A DNA stretch of 36,167 nt from an uncultured Ruthenibacterium sp. (lineage in GTDB: Bacteria; Bacillota; Clostridia; Oscillospirales; Ruminococcaceae). A program made the translations under genes and the position numbers. The stretch is from contig CALXBO010000021.1 of NCBI GenBank assembly GCA_944386565.1, positions 1 through 36,167 on the forward strand, given 5' to 3'. A model generated the notes under the pieces. That model had not been told where the DNA came from. It ran no database searches and was given only the letters and a program-made list of their open reading frames with translations. Below are positions 15,276-22,903 of the stretch, piece after piece. Every line of letters starts with the position of its first letter. The stretch's first letter is position 1.

Positions 15276-17063
15276 TTACGCGAGACGGGCCTTGAGGTCA
15301 GCCAGCTGCTTGCGGAGCTCAGCGGGAACGCGCTCGCCGATCTCGTTGTACAGCTCTTCGACGCCGTTGGCGTCTTCCATCCACAGGTCCTTATCCACAT
15401 CGAGCAGGCCCTTGACGACGTCGAGCGTGATGCCCTTCTCCTCGAGGCCTTCGATGTTGATGTCTTCCGCGTGCGGCACATAGCCGATCGGCGTCTCAAC
15501 GGCGTCGACCTCACCCTTGCAGCGGGCGAGCATCCACATCAGGACGCGCATGTTGTCGCCAAAGCCCGGCCAGATGAAGTGGCCTTCGTCGTCGGTGCGG
15601 AACCAGTTGACGTGGAAGATCTTCGGCGCTTTGTCGCCGAGCTTCTTGCCCATCTCCAGCCAGTGGCCGAAGTAGTCGCCCATGTTGTAGCCGCAGAACG
15701 GACGCATGGCCATCGGGTCGCGGCGGACAACGCCCACAGCGCCGGCGGCAGCAGCCGTCGTCTCGGAAGCCATCGCGGAGCCGACATACACGCCGTGGTT
15801 CCAGTCAAAGCTCTGGAAGACAAGCGGAGCGGTCTTGGCGCGGCGGCCGCCGAACACCATCGCGGTGACAGGCACGCCGTTGGGGTTGTTGAACTCCTTG
15901 GACAGGCACGGGCAGTTCACAGCGGGAGCGGTGAAGCGGCTGTTCGGATGAGCCAGCTTGCCGCCGTTGGCAACGTACTCTTTGCCGTTGACAGCCACGC
16001 CGGTCCACTCCTGAGCATCCTCAGGCGGATTCTTGTCGAGGCCTTCCCACCACACGGTGTTGTCCGCGAGGTTGTGAGCAACGTTCGTGAAGATCGTGCC
16101 CTTCTTCGTGGTGGCCAGAGCGTTGGGGTTGGATTTCTCGTTCGTGCCGGGGGCAACGCCGAAGAAGCCGTTCTCCGGGTTGATGGCATACAGGCGGCCG
16201 TCGTCGCCGATGTGCATCCACGCGATGTCGTCGCCGACCGTCCAGACCTTGTAGCCCTGCTTGGCATAGATCTCAGGCGGGATGAGCATGGCGAGGTTGG
16301 TCTTGCCGCAGGCAGAGGGGAACGCAGCCGTGATGTAGCTGGTCTCGCCGTCCGGAGCTTCGATGCCCAGGATCAGCATGTGCTCGGCCATCCAGCCTTC
16401 CTTCTTGCCCTGATAGGAAGCGATGCGCAGCGCGAAGCACTTCTTGCCCAGCAGAACGTTTCCGCCGTAGCCGGAGTTGATGGACCAGATGGCGTTCTCT
16501 TCGGGGAACTGCACGATGTAGCGGTTCTCCTCGTCGATGTCGGCCTTCGCATGCTGGCCGCGGACGAAGTCGTTGGAGTCGCCCAGCTGACGCAGAGCCT
16601 TCACGCCGACGCGGGTCATGATGTCCATGTTGAGCACGACGTAGATGGAGTCGGTGACCTCAATGCCCACCTTGGAGAACGGGCTGCCGATGGGGCCCAT
16701 GCAGTACGGGATGACGTACATGGTGCGGCCTTTCATGCAGCCGGTGTACAGGGGGATAAGCTTCGCCTTCATCTCGTCCGTCTCCATCCAGTTGTTGATG
16801 GGGGCGGCGTCGTCACGGTTCTTCGTGCAGATGAACGTGCGGCCTTCCACGCGCGCCACGTCGTTTTTCGCAGTGTGGTGCAGCACGCAGCCGGGCAGCA
16901 GATCCTGATTCAGCTCGGTCATTTCGCCGGTGCGGAACGCCTCTTCACGCAGAGCGCGCAGCTGGCCTTCGGAACCGTCGATCCAGATGGTTTTGTCAGG
17001 GGTCATGAGATCTTCCATCTCTTTGACCCAGTCCAGAACATGTTTGTTTGTTGTCAAAGCCAT
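15276..17063 (-). CDS. pckG: Phosphoenolpyruvate carboxykinase, GTP type (595 aa)
   Basis: The start is ATG 17063 after AAAGGTG. It interconverts oxaloacetate plus GTP with phosphoenolpyruvate, CO2 and GDP. The GTP-enzyme P-loop is seen as FPSACGKTNLAMLIPPE, the metal and phosphate site as WTVGDDIAWMHIGDDG, and the guanine-binding region as FHVNWFRTDDEGHFIWPGFG. The length is that of the GTP family (about 600), not the ATP family (about 530). In anaerobes this enzyme often runs in the carboxylating direction toward succinate or propionate, but direction cannot be told from sequence. It has its own promoter just upstream, so it need not be co-transcribed with the GltD-like gene. Confidence 0.96.
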   Translation of the reverse strand: MALTTNKHVLDWVKEMEDLMTPDKTIWIDGSEGQLRALREEAFRTGEMTELNQDLLPGCVLHHTAKNDVARVEGRTFICTKNRDDAAPINNWMETDEMKAKLIPLYTGCMKGRTMYVIPYCMGPIGSPFSKVGIEVTDSIYVVLNMDIMTRVGVKALRQLGDSNDFVRGQHAKADIDEENRYIVQFPEENAIWSINSGYGGNVLLGKKCFALRIASYQGKKEGWMAEHMLILGIEAPDGETSYITAAFPSACGKTNLAMLIPPEIYAKQGYKVWTVGDDIAWMHIGDDGRLYAINPENGFFGVAPGTNEKSNPNALATTKKGTIFTNVAHNLADNTVWWEGLDKNPPEDAQEWTGVAVNGKEYVANGGKLAHPNSRFTAPAVNCPCLSKEFNNPNGVPVTAMVFGGRRAKTAPLVFQSFDWNHGVYVGSAMASETTAAAAGAVGVVRRDPMAMRPFCGYNMGDYFGHWLEMGKKLGDKAPKIFHVNWFRTDDEGHFIWPGFGDNMRVLMWMLARCKGEVDAVETPIGYVPHAEDINIEGLEEKGITLDVVKGLLDVDKDLWMEDANGVEELYNEIGERVPAELRKQLADLKARLA

Positions 17064-17105
17064 GATCTTTCACCTTTCTTTTCAGCAAAACGCCTATTTG
17101 GTTTT

Positions 17106-17134
17106 ATTATACCCCTTTGTTAAAAAAAGCACAA
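17106..17134 (-). promoter_or_regulatory. pckG promoter
   Basis: On minus, TTGTGC (17129-17134), a 17-base T-rich spacer and a perfect TATAAT (17106-17111) sit 42 bases before the ATG. The weak -35 leaves room for regulation. Confidence 0.65.
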
Positions 17135-17172
17135 GATGCTCTGTCGAAAAAGATGATGATTCGGAAAAACTT

Positions 17173-18438
17173 TTACACTTCGGAAACAATTTCCGGCGAA
17201 TCGCTTTTTTCTTCTTTGGGCAGGGACTGCATGTACTCGTCCATCGCCTCGGCCACCTTCTTCGAGAACGCCACCGCCTCGACGACCGTGCGCGCGCCCT
17301 TGACGACGTCGCCCGACGCGAAAATGCCCGGGCGCGTGGTACGGCCGTGGTCGTCGGCCACGAGCAGGCCGCGCGCGTTGGCCTCGAGCCCCTTCGTCGT
17401 GCTGACGATGCGGTTGCGCGGGCCCTGGCTGATGGAGATGATGACGCTGTCGGCCGGATAGAGCTTCTCGCTGCCCTCGATCTCGGTGAACGAGCCGTCC
17501 TCGTTGTGCACGACGTCGGCGAAATACACGCCCTCGTCGACGATGCGCACGGGCGCCTTGCAGTATTCGAAGTGAACGCCCTCGAGCTGAGCGTACTCGA
17601 ACTCCGTGCGGCTGGCGGCGACGTCCGGCGTGCGCGAGAAGCACGTCAGCTCCCGCACGCCCTTGCGCAGCGCGGTGCGCGCCACGTCCATCGCGGCGTT
17701 GCCCGCGCCGATGACGATGACGCGCTCGCCGAGGTGGTAGCTGTCGGGGTTGTTGAGGTAGTTGATGCCGAAGTGGACGTTGCCCAGCGTCTCGCCCTTG
17801 ATGTGCAGCGCGTTCGGCTGCCACACGCCCGTGCCGACGAAAATGGCCTTGTAGCCGTCGCGGAACAGATCGTCGATGCTGATGGCCGAACCGATCGTCG
17901 TGTTCGGGCGCACCTTGATGCCCTTGAGGCGCAGATGGCGGTACTCGAAGTCGTCCAGCACGGACTTCGGCAGACGGAACTCGGGGATGCCGTAGCGCAA
18001 TACGCCGCCGATCTTGTCCTTGCCCTCGAAGATCGTGACCTGATACCCCTTGCGCGCGAGGATGACGGCGATGGTCAGGCCGGCCGGGCCGGAGCCGATG
18101 ATGGCCACGCGGATGCCGTTGGACGGCGCGGGGCCGGCTGTCATCTTCGAGCTGTACGTGCTGGAGATGTAGCTCTCGATCGTGGAGAAATGCACCGGAG
18201 CGCCCTTGCGCCCGAGCACGCAGTGGCCTTCGCACTGATTCTCATGGTTGCACACGAGGCTGCACACCGTCGTGAGGGGGTTGTTTTCGAACAGTTTCCA
18301 GCCCGCTTCGTCCAGATGCCCGTCGAGCAGCAACCGGATCACTTCCGGGATCGGCGTGTGGATGGGGCACCCCTTCTGGCACTGCGGCACTTTGCAGTTG
18401 AGGCAGCGCTGGGCTTCTTCGAGCACATGATTGGCCAT
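17173..18438 (-). CDS. GltD-like NAD(P)-dependent Fe-S flavoprotein oxidoreductase (421 aa)
   Basis: The start is ATG 18438 with AGGAAT-type and AAAGGTAGG sequence upstream. An N-terminal domain has two cysteine clusters for [4Fe-4S] centres: CLNCKVPQCQKGCP (from Cys12) and CSLVCNHENQCEGHC. Two Rossmann domains follow: VAIIGSGPAGLTIAVILARK for FAD, and VIVIGAGNAAMDVARTA for NAD(P)H, with GIFASGDVVKGARTVVEAV closing the FAD site. This is the layout of the glutamate synthase small subunit and of PreT/SudA/NfnB-type subunits, which pass electrons from NAD(P)H to a partner. No glutamate synthase large subunit, NfnA or dihydropyrimidine dehydrogenase gene is adjacent, so the partner is unknown. 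Confidence 0.85.
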   Translation of the reverse strand: MANHVLEEAQRCLNCKVPQCQKGCPIHTPIPEVIRLLLDGHLDEAGWKLFENNPLTTVCSLVCNHENQCEGHCVLGRKGAPVHFSTIESYISSTYSSKMTAGPAPSNGIRVAIIGSGPAGLTIAVILARKGYQVTIFEGKDKIGGVLRYGIPEFRLPKSVLDDFEYRHLRLKGIKVRPNTTIGSAISIDDLFRDGYKAIFVGTGVWQPNALHIKGETLGNVHFGINYLNNPDSYHLGERVIVIGAGNAAMDVARTALRKGVRELTCFSRTPDVAASRTEFEYAQLEGVHFEYCKAPVRIVDEGVYFADVVHNEDGSFTEIEGSEKLYPADSVIISISQGPRNRIVSTTKGLEANARGLLVADDHGRTTRPGIFASGDVVKGARTVVEAVAFSKKVAEAMDEYMQSLPKEEKSDSPEIVSEV

Positions 18439-18510
18439 GTCGGATTCCTACCTTTCGCTTGGTTTCGCCTTGATATTTTCTTCACAATTATGGATTATTC
18501 GCTCATTCTT

Positions 18511-18539
18511 ATTGTACCGGAAAAATGCGTGCCCGGCAA
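18511..18539 (-). promoter_or_regulatory. Promoter of the GltD-like gene
   Basis: On minus, TTGCCG (18534-18539), a 17-base spacer and TACAAT (18511-18516) lie about 70 bases before the ATG, back-to-back with the promoter of the ArsC-like gene. Confidence 0.5.
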
Positions 18540-18589
18540 GTGCTGCACCGCAGATTTACTATACAAATGTTGCGGATTCTGCTATACTG

Positions 18590-18598
18590 TTCCTCAGA
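18590..18598 (+). promoter_or_regulatory. Extended -10 promoter of the ArsC-like gene
   Basis: TGCTATACT provides an extended -10 element (TG at 18590-18591, TATACT at 18593-18598) 33 bases before the ATG. No good -35 box is visible, as is usual for this class. Confidence 0.5.
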
Positions 18599-18630
18599 CC
18601 GGCACCCGCCGGGCAAAGGAGGGTTTCACC

Positions 18631-18984
18631 ATGCTGTTTGTCTGTTATCCCAAATGCACCACCTGCCAGAAAGCCCGCAAGTGGCTGGACGAGGCGCAGG
18701 TCAGCTACACCGAGCGCGACATCAAGACCGACCGTCCCACGGAGGACGAGCTGCGCGCGTGGCACGCCGCGAGCGGCCTGCCGCTGAAGAAGTTCTTCAA
18801 CACGAGCGGCCTTGTCTACAAGTCGCTGGAACTGTCGAAGAAGCTCCCCTCGATGAGCGAGGACGAGCAGTACGCGCTGCTCGCGACGGACGGGATGCTC
18901 GTCAAGCGCCCCATCCTCGTGGGCGACGGCTTCGTGCTCGTCGGATTCCGCGAGGCGGACTGGGCCGCCGCACTGGGCAAATAA
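18631..18984 (+). CDS. ArsC/Spx-family thioredoxin-fold protein (117 aa)
   Basis: The start is ATG 18631, with AAAGGAGG eight bases before it. The protein is one thioredoxin-like ArsC domain. It opens LFVCYPKCTTCQKARKWL, with a CxxC pair at Cys9 and Cys12. It ends with the family signature VKRPILVGDGFVLVGFREADW. The CxxC matches Spx and YusI/YffB-type members rather than glutaredoxin-coupled plasmid arsenate reductase, which has one N-terminal cysteine. Possible roles are a thiol-redox enzyme or an RNA-polymerase-binding stress regulator. The sequence does not decide between them. No ars genes are nearby. It is monocistronic, bounded by its own promoter and terminator. Confidence 0.85.
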   Translation: MLFVCYPKCTTCQKARKWLDEAQVSYTERDIKTDRPTEDELRAWHAASGLPLKKFFNTSGLVYKSLELSKKLPSMSEDEQYALLATDGMLVKRPILVGDGFVLVGFREADWAAALGK

Positions 18985-19003
18985 CGCGCCGGACAGACAA
19001 AGA

Positions 19004-19037
19004 GCCGGACGTCTGGGATCAGACGTCCGGCTTTTTT
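19004..19037 (+). terminator. Terminator of the ArsC-like gene
   Basis: A perfect 12-bp stem (19004-19015 with 19020-19031) around GGAT is followed by six Ts. The T-tract overlaps the stop codon of the convergent kinase gene. Confidence 0.92.
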
Positions 19038-19539
19038 ATCGGTTCAGTTCCGCGGCGATCTTCTCCGCCAGTTCCCGCGCCGTCTCGCCGTGCGGGATGA
19101 GCGCATCGGAGGCGGACGGATCGTAACATTTCCGGTACGCCTCCGCCCGGCCGATCACATCGGGCGCACGCTTTCCGGCGGCGACGTCGCGCGAGAGCTG
19201 CGCGCGCAGCGTCTGCGCGTCCGGCAAAAGCGTGACGAGGTGCAGGTCGTAATCGCACCCCGCGAGACCGCTTTGAATGGCTCCGAGCGCAGACGCATCG
19301 TTCAGCACCCACGCGAAGATCACGAAGTCGATCTCGCTGCACCGCAGGAAGTTGCGCAAAAGATGCGTGATGTTGTCGAGCACCATCGCCTTGGTCTCCT
19401 CCGTGACGGTGAACGGGTGCATGTCCCAGCACCAGTCGCCGTCGAGCCGCACGCTGCGCGGCAGAAGCTGCGCGAGCTGCGCCGAGACGGCCGTCTTCCC
19501 CGCCCCCATCGGGCCGCGGATCACGACGAGCGTTTTCAT
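19036..19539 (-). CDS. Small P-loop kinase/ATPase of unknown substrate (167 aa)
   Basis: ATG 19539 overlaps the stop of tmcAL as ATGA, and AGGAAGAGG lies just before it, so it is translated by coupling. The N-terminus VVIRGPMGAGKTAVSAQLAQ is a Walker A loop (residues 9-16), followed by a DGDWCWDMHPF segment like the nucleotide/sugar kinase group (AAA_33, adenylylsulfate- or shikimate-kinase fold). LLPDAQTLRAQLSRD with its arginines would be the lid. No partner domain is present. The strict coupling to the tRNA-modifying enzyme TmcAL suggests a shared operon, but I cannot say whether the kinase acts on RNA, a nucleoside or a small molecule. Confidence 0.75.
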   Translation of the reverse strand: MKTLVVIRGPMGAGKTAVSAQLAQLLPRSVRLDGDWCWDMHPFTVTEETKAMVLDNITHLLRNFLRCSEIDFVIFAWVLNDASALGAIQSGLAGCDYDLHLVTLLPDAQTLRAQLSRDVAAGKRAPDVIGRAEAYRKCYDPSASDALIPHGETARELAEKIAAELNR

Positions 19540-20738
19540 GTTTCCTCTTCCTTCCGCACGATCATTTTCTGCGTGTAGGCCGTCCCGCACGGGCGCGGGA
19601 TGGCGAGGCACAGCGCGACGAGGTCCTCGGCGGCGGCGTGCGCCGCGGCGACCTGCTGCGCGGCGGCATTGTGCCGCCCGAGCTGCGCGAGCGACTGCGT
19701 CACCGGCAGTTTTGCACGCTTCTTCGCCTCTTTCAGCACAGCCAGACCCGTTGCGTTCGCCCCCAGCACGTGCACGTAGGGCGGCAGCTCCGGGAGCTCG
19801 TCCGTGTAGCCGAGCGCCGCGTCGAGCGCAAGGCGGCGCATCCGCGCGTGCGCATAGCGTTTGGTCTTGAGCATGTCGTAGAGCTGCTGGGCGCTGACGG
19901 CTTTCCGCGACGCGGCGTACAGGCGGTTTTCGAGCCCCTCGCAGACGCCGCGCGTGCGCGCCATCTCGTCCGCGCTCATCGCCCGCAGGCGGCTGAGCAG
20001 CGCGACGGAAAACGCCTGCGGCACGACGTTCTTGCCGTTCTGCACCGCTTTTTCGTACACGGGCAGGCACGCCTCGGGCACATACGGCGCGAGCGCCCCC
20101 ACCCCCTCCGCCAGCATCAGGCGGCGCAGCGCCGACGCGCTGGCGAACACATCCTCGCCCAGAGGCGCACCGTGCGCCGCGCCGACGCGCCGGATGGGAA
20201 ACGGCCGCATCGGCAGCTTCTGCGTGAGGATGGCCTTGCAGTATTCGACGCCGAGGATGTTGTTCGGCTCGCGCAGCAGCGCGCCCGCCCCGGGCAGGCA
20301 CTCCTCGGCGGCTTTTTCGCGCGCGGCGGCAAACGGAGCCGCGCCGCGCAGATGTTTTTGCAGGCGCCGCGAAAACTCGTCGGATACAAGGCATTCGGCC
20401 GTCTCACGCAGAGCTTTCGCGTCCGGCGTCTCCGCGCCGAACGCGACGGCCTCCACGCAGCCGAGCCCGCCCAGCACCGCGACGGCTGCAGCGGCAAACC
20501 CCTCGGCCGAGCGCACCGCGTAGGGCGCGGGCAGGCAGAGCACGAGATCCGCGCCGCCCGCGAGCGCCGCCCGCGTGCGCACATCCGCGGAAAAGCAGGC
20601 CGCGCCGCCGCGCTGGACGACGGACGGCGACATCACGCAGACGGCCGCATCAAAACCGGCGCGGCGCACCTCGTCGATCATCCACGCATGGCCCGCGTGG
20701 AACGGATCGTATTCCGCCACGATCCCTGCGATTTTCAT
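19536..20738 (-). CDS. tmcAL: tRNA(Met) cytidine acetate ligase (400 aa)
   Basis: ATG 20738 is chosen since the protein then begins at the family start (MKIAGIVAEYDPFHAGH); an in-frame extension exists upstream but is AT-rich leader sequence. TmcAL (YlbM) uses ATP and acetate to acetylate C34 of elongator tRNA(Met) through an acetyl-adenylate. The nucleotidyltransferase HxGH motif appears as HAGH near residues 14-17, with a second nucleotide-site region at LREPNNILGVEYCKAI. The length is normal. The gene lies head-to-head with ackA, which makes or consumes acetate, and is followed by a coupled kinase gene. Its upstream region shares a palindromic -10 element with ackA. Confidence 0.9.
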   Translation of the reverse strand: MKIAGIVAEYDPFHAGHAWMIDEVRRAGFDAAVCVMSPSVVQRGGAACFSADVRTRAALAGGADLVLCLPAPYAVRSAEGFAAAAVAVLGGLGCVEAVAFGAETPDAKALRETAECLVSDEFSRRLQKHLRGAAPFAAAREKAAEECLPGAGALLREPNNILGVEYCKAILTQKLPMRPFPIRRVGAAHGAPLGEDVFASASALRRLMLAEGVGALAPYVPEACLPVYEKAVQNGKNVVPQAFSVALLSRLRAMSADEMARTRGVCEGLENRLYAASRKAVSAQQLYDMLKTKRYAHARMRRLALDAALGYTDELPELPPYVHVLGANATGLAVLKEAKKRAKLPVTQSLAQLGRHNAAAQQVAAAHAAAEDLVALCLAIPRPCGTAYTQKMIVRKEEET

Positions 20739-20771
20739 ATGGGTCTGCCCCCTTTTTGCCGCGTTTTGTTC

Positions 20772-20800
20772 TTGAAAATGGCTTGTACACATTATATAAT
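20772..20800 (+). promoter_or_regulatory. ackA promoter, with symmetrical -10 shared with tmcAL
   Basis: TTGAAA (20772-20777), a 17-base spacer and a perfect TATAAT (20795-20800) form a strong promoter. ATTATATAAT (20791-20800) is a perfect palindrome, so TATAAT is also read on minus at 20791-20796, with only a T-rich stretch as its -35. Confidence 0.85.
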
Positions 20801-20868
20801 AAATATGCATCCAAAAAAAGTAGTATTTTGAGATCGTGAAGACAAGAGATGAAGGAGACGAATCTGAA

Positions 20869-22062
20869 ATGAAAATCCTCGTAATCAACTGCGGTTCCAG
20901 CTCGCTGAAATATCAGCTGATCGACATGACCGATGAGAGCGTCCTGTGCAAGGGCCTGTGCGAGCGCATCGGCATCGACGGCTCGAAGATCACGCACAAG
21001 GCCAAGGGCGGCGAATGGTCGCAGGAGGTTCCGTTCCCCACGCACACCGAAGCGTTCATGAAGGTCGTTGAAATGATGAGCACCGGCGAGGGCGCTGTTG
21101 TCGCCGACAAGAGCGAGATCTCTGCCATCGGCCACCGCGTCGTTCAGGGCGCTGAGTTCTTCACGAAGTCTGAGATCGTGACGGACGCCATCATCGACAA
21201 GATCGAAGAGATCGCCCCGCTGGCTCCCGTCCACAACATGGCGCACGTGCAGGGCCTGCGCAGCGCGAAGAAGGTCTTCGGCGCGGACGTTCCCAACGTT
21301 GTCGTCTTCGACACGACGTTCCACCAGACCATGCCCCCGAAGGCGTACATGTACGGCGTTCCCTATGAGATGTATGAGAAGTACGCGATCCGCCGCTACG
21401 GCGCGCACGGCACGAGCCACCGCTATGTGAGCATGGCCGCCGCGAAGTATCTGGGCCGCGACGACCTGAAGATGGTCACGTGCCACCTCGGCAACGGCAG
21501 CTCCATCTCCGCCGTCAAGAACGGCAAGTGCATCGACACCAGCATGGGCCTGACCCCGCTGGCCGGCGTGCTGATGGGCACGCGCTGCGGCGACGTCGAT
21601 CCCAGCGTCGTGACGTACATGGAGCAGAAGCTCGGCTTCCACGGCCAGGAGATGGCTGACTACCTGAACAAGCAGTCCGGCCTGCTGGGCGTTTCCGGCG
21701 TCTCCAGCGACAAGCGCGACGTGACGAGCGCCGCCGAGGCGGGCAACGAGCGCGCCAAGCTCGCCTGCGACATGCTGAACTATCAGATCAAGAAGTACGT
21801 CGGCGCGTATGCCGCGGCGATGGGCGGTCTGGACTGCATCGTGTTCACGGGCGGCATCGGCGAGAACGACGGCGGCGTGCGCGCGGCTGTCTGCGAGGAC
21901 ATGGAGTTCCTCGGCGTGAAGATCGACCTGGAGAAGAACAAACAGCGCGGCGCGGACATCATCGACATCTCCGCCGATGACAGCCGCGTGAAAGTGCTGA
22001 TCGTCTGCACGAACGAAGAGCTGATGATCGCGCGCGACACGAAGGCTCTTGTCGAGGGCTGA
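20869..22062 (+). CDS. ackA: Acetate kinase (397 aa)
   Basis: ATG 20869 is chosen: AAGGAG (20852-20857) precedes it and the protein begins at the invariant MKILVINCGSSSLKYQL. It transfers phosphate between acetyl phosphate and ADP, giving ATP and acetate. Signatures include the ASKHA phosphate loop at the start, ARRYGAHGTSHRYV-like sequence (here RRYGAHGTSHRYVS) near residue 175, LGNGSSISAV near 205, and FTGGIGEND near 325. The length is typical. No phosphotransacetylase gene is next to it, unlike many pta-ackA operons. A strong terminator follows directly, so it is monocistronic. Confidence 0.97.
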   Translation: MKILVINCGSSSLKYQLIDMTDESVLCKGLCERIGIDGSKITHKAKGGEWSQEVPFPTHTEAFMKVVEMMSTGEGAVVADKSEISAIGHRVVQGAEFFTKSEIVTDAIIDKIEEIAPLAPVHNMAHVQGLRSAKKVFGADVPNVVVFDTTFHQTMPPKAYMYGVPYEMYEKYAIRRYGAHGTSHRYVSMAAAKYLGRDDLKMVTCHLGNGSSISAVKNGKCIDTSMGLTPLAGVLMGTRCGDVDPSVVTYMEQKLGFHGQEMADYLNKQSGLLGVSGVSSDKRDVTSAAEAGNERAKLACDMLNYQIKKYVGAYAAAMGGLDCIVFTGGIGENDGGVRAAVCEDMEFLGVKIDLEKNKQRGADIIDISADDSRVKVLIVCTNEELMIARDTKALVEG

Positions 22063-22080
22063 TTTCTTCCTTTGCGTTCA

Positions 22081-22117
22081 AAACGGGCGGACCGGTTTTC
22101 CGGTCCGCCCGTTTTTT
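22081..22117 (+). terminator. ackA terminator
   Basis: A perfect 15-bp stem (22081-22095 with 22100-22114) around a TTTT loop ends in six Ts, 19 bases after the ackA stop. Confidence 0.95.
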
Positions 22118-22199
22118 CATCCGCCAAACCGCGTGCGGTTCCTCCCGGCGGAAGTTTTCCACGAGGACGGCGGACCACGTTGAATCCTCCGCGCACACG

Positions 22200-22237
22200 C
22201 AAAAAAATCCCCGCGCCTTTCACGGCGCGGGGATTTT
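22200..22237 (-). terminator. Terminator of the HPr-like gene
   Basis: A perfect 14-bp stem (22204-22217 with 22224-22237) lies 14 bases beyond the stop of the minus-strand gene and gives seven Ts on the minus strand. Confidence 0.93.
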
Positions 22238-22250
22238 GCGTACCACGGGC

Positions 22251-22469
22251 TCAGTTCAAAGCGTTGTAGACGCGCTCCAGCTCGGCTTCATTCTCACTCA
22301 CGAGCAACACAGGCTTCGTGTAATCGAGGCTCATCAGACCCAGAATGCTCTTGGCGTCCGCAATGCTGCCCTTCATGTCATGCACGCCGATCTCATCCCT
22401 ACATTTGGTGGCCGCGTTCATGATGCTTTTCACTTCGCTGAAATTGGAAATCTTCACTTGCTTAACCAT
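22251..22469 (-). CDS. HPr/Crh-like protein lacking the catalytic histidine (72 aa)
   Basis: The start is ATG 22469 with GGAAA upstream; the reading frame extends further but without a ribosome site. The C-terminal half matches HPr: DAKSILGLMSLDYTKPVLL aligns with the KSIMGVMSL segment that holds regulatory Ser46, here Ser41. The N-terminal half has no GxHARPA motif; no His lies near position 15 (the only one is His30). It therefore cannot accept phosphate from enzyme I in the usual way. A protein with the HPr-kinase serine but no His15 is the situation of Bacillus Crh, a co-repressor of CcpA. It is also shorter than HPr (about 87). Regulation rather than sugar transport is my inference. Confidence 0.75.
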   Translation of the reverse strand: MVKQVKISNFSEVKSIMNAATKCRDEIGVHDMKGSIADAKSILGLMSLDYTKPVLLVSENEAELERVYNALN

Positions 22470-22549
22470 AGCGCATTTTCCTTTCTGTATATTGCATTGT
22501 GTAAGGTGCTCTGGCACAATTCCAAAGCCTTCCCGTCCTTACATTGTGC

Positions 22550-22578
22550 ATTATAGCACAGAACTATGCGTTTGTCTT
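22550..22578 (-). promoter_or_regulatory. Promoter of the HPr-like gene
   Basis: On minus, AAGACA (22573-22578), a 17-base spacer and TATAAT (22550-22555) preceded by TGC (extended -10) lie about 80 bases before the ATG. Confidence 0.7.
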
Positions 22579-22579
22579 G

Positions 22580-22842
22580 TGAATTGCTCACAAACGCTCC
22601 GATTTCTCTTTTCTCGCCAAATCTCCATGTTGGCAATATTTGCTTTTGTGCAGTTCAACTATTATTTTTTCCAGATTCTGGCGAATTTAGCAGGGTGAAA
22701 TTCCGTATTGTGGAATTCAAGAGGTATTTTACACTAACTTTGTATGATTTAATGCAAATTCTTGTGCTTGACTTGAGATTGATAATTCTTTCATCCTGAC
22801 AGCTTGTTTTTTCATTGCAACATTTGTGCATATTATGATCCG
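22580..22842. other. AT-rich intergenic stretch without a supported gene
   Basis: This part of the 434-base gap between the HPr-like gene and glgA is much richer in A and T than its surroundings. It contains only fragmentary open frames, including a 28-codon minus ORF (22729-22815) with no ribosome site. No RNA gene fold was recognised. Confidence 0.5.
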
Positions 22843-22880
22843 AAAGAAAAAGAATTCCCGGCGGCCGAAGCCGCCGGGAA
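22843..22880 (-). terminator. Terminator of the glg operon
   Basis: A perfect 11-bp stem (22855-22865 with 22870-22880) around a tetraloop, with a T-rich tail on the minus strand, lies 23 bases after the glgA stop. Confidence 0.9.
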
Positions 22881-22903
22881 CCTTCAGGGGAGGGGGGTAG
22901 GAT

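Noticed and set aside
19036..20394. 452-codon frame joining the kinase to an upstream extension
   Set aside because: The upstream part is out-of-frame tmcAL sequence rich in Arg and Ala. The kinase has its own ATG and ribosome site at 19539.
22729..22815. 28-codon ORF in the AT-rich gap
   Set aside because: No ribosome site, no recognisable family and no neighbouring toxin or partner; kept only as a finding.
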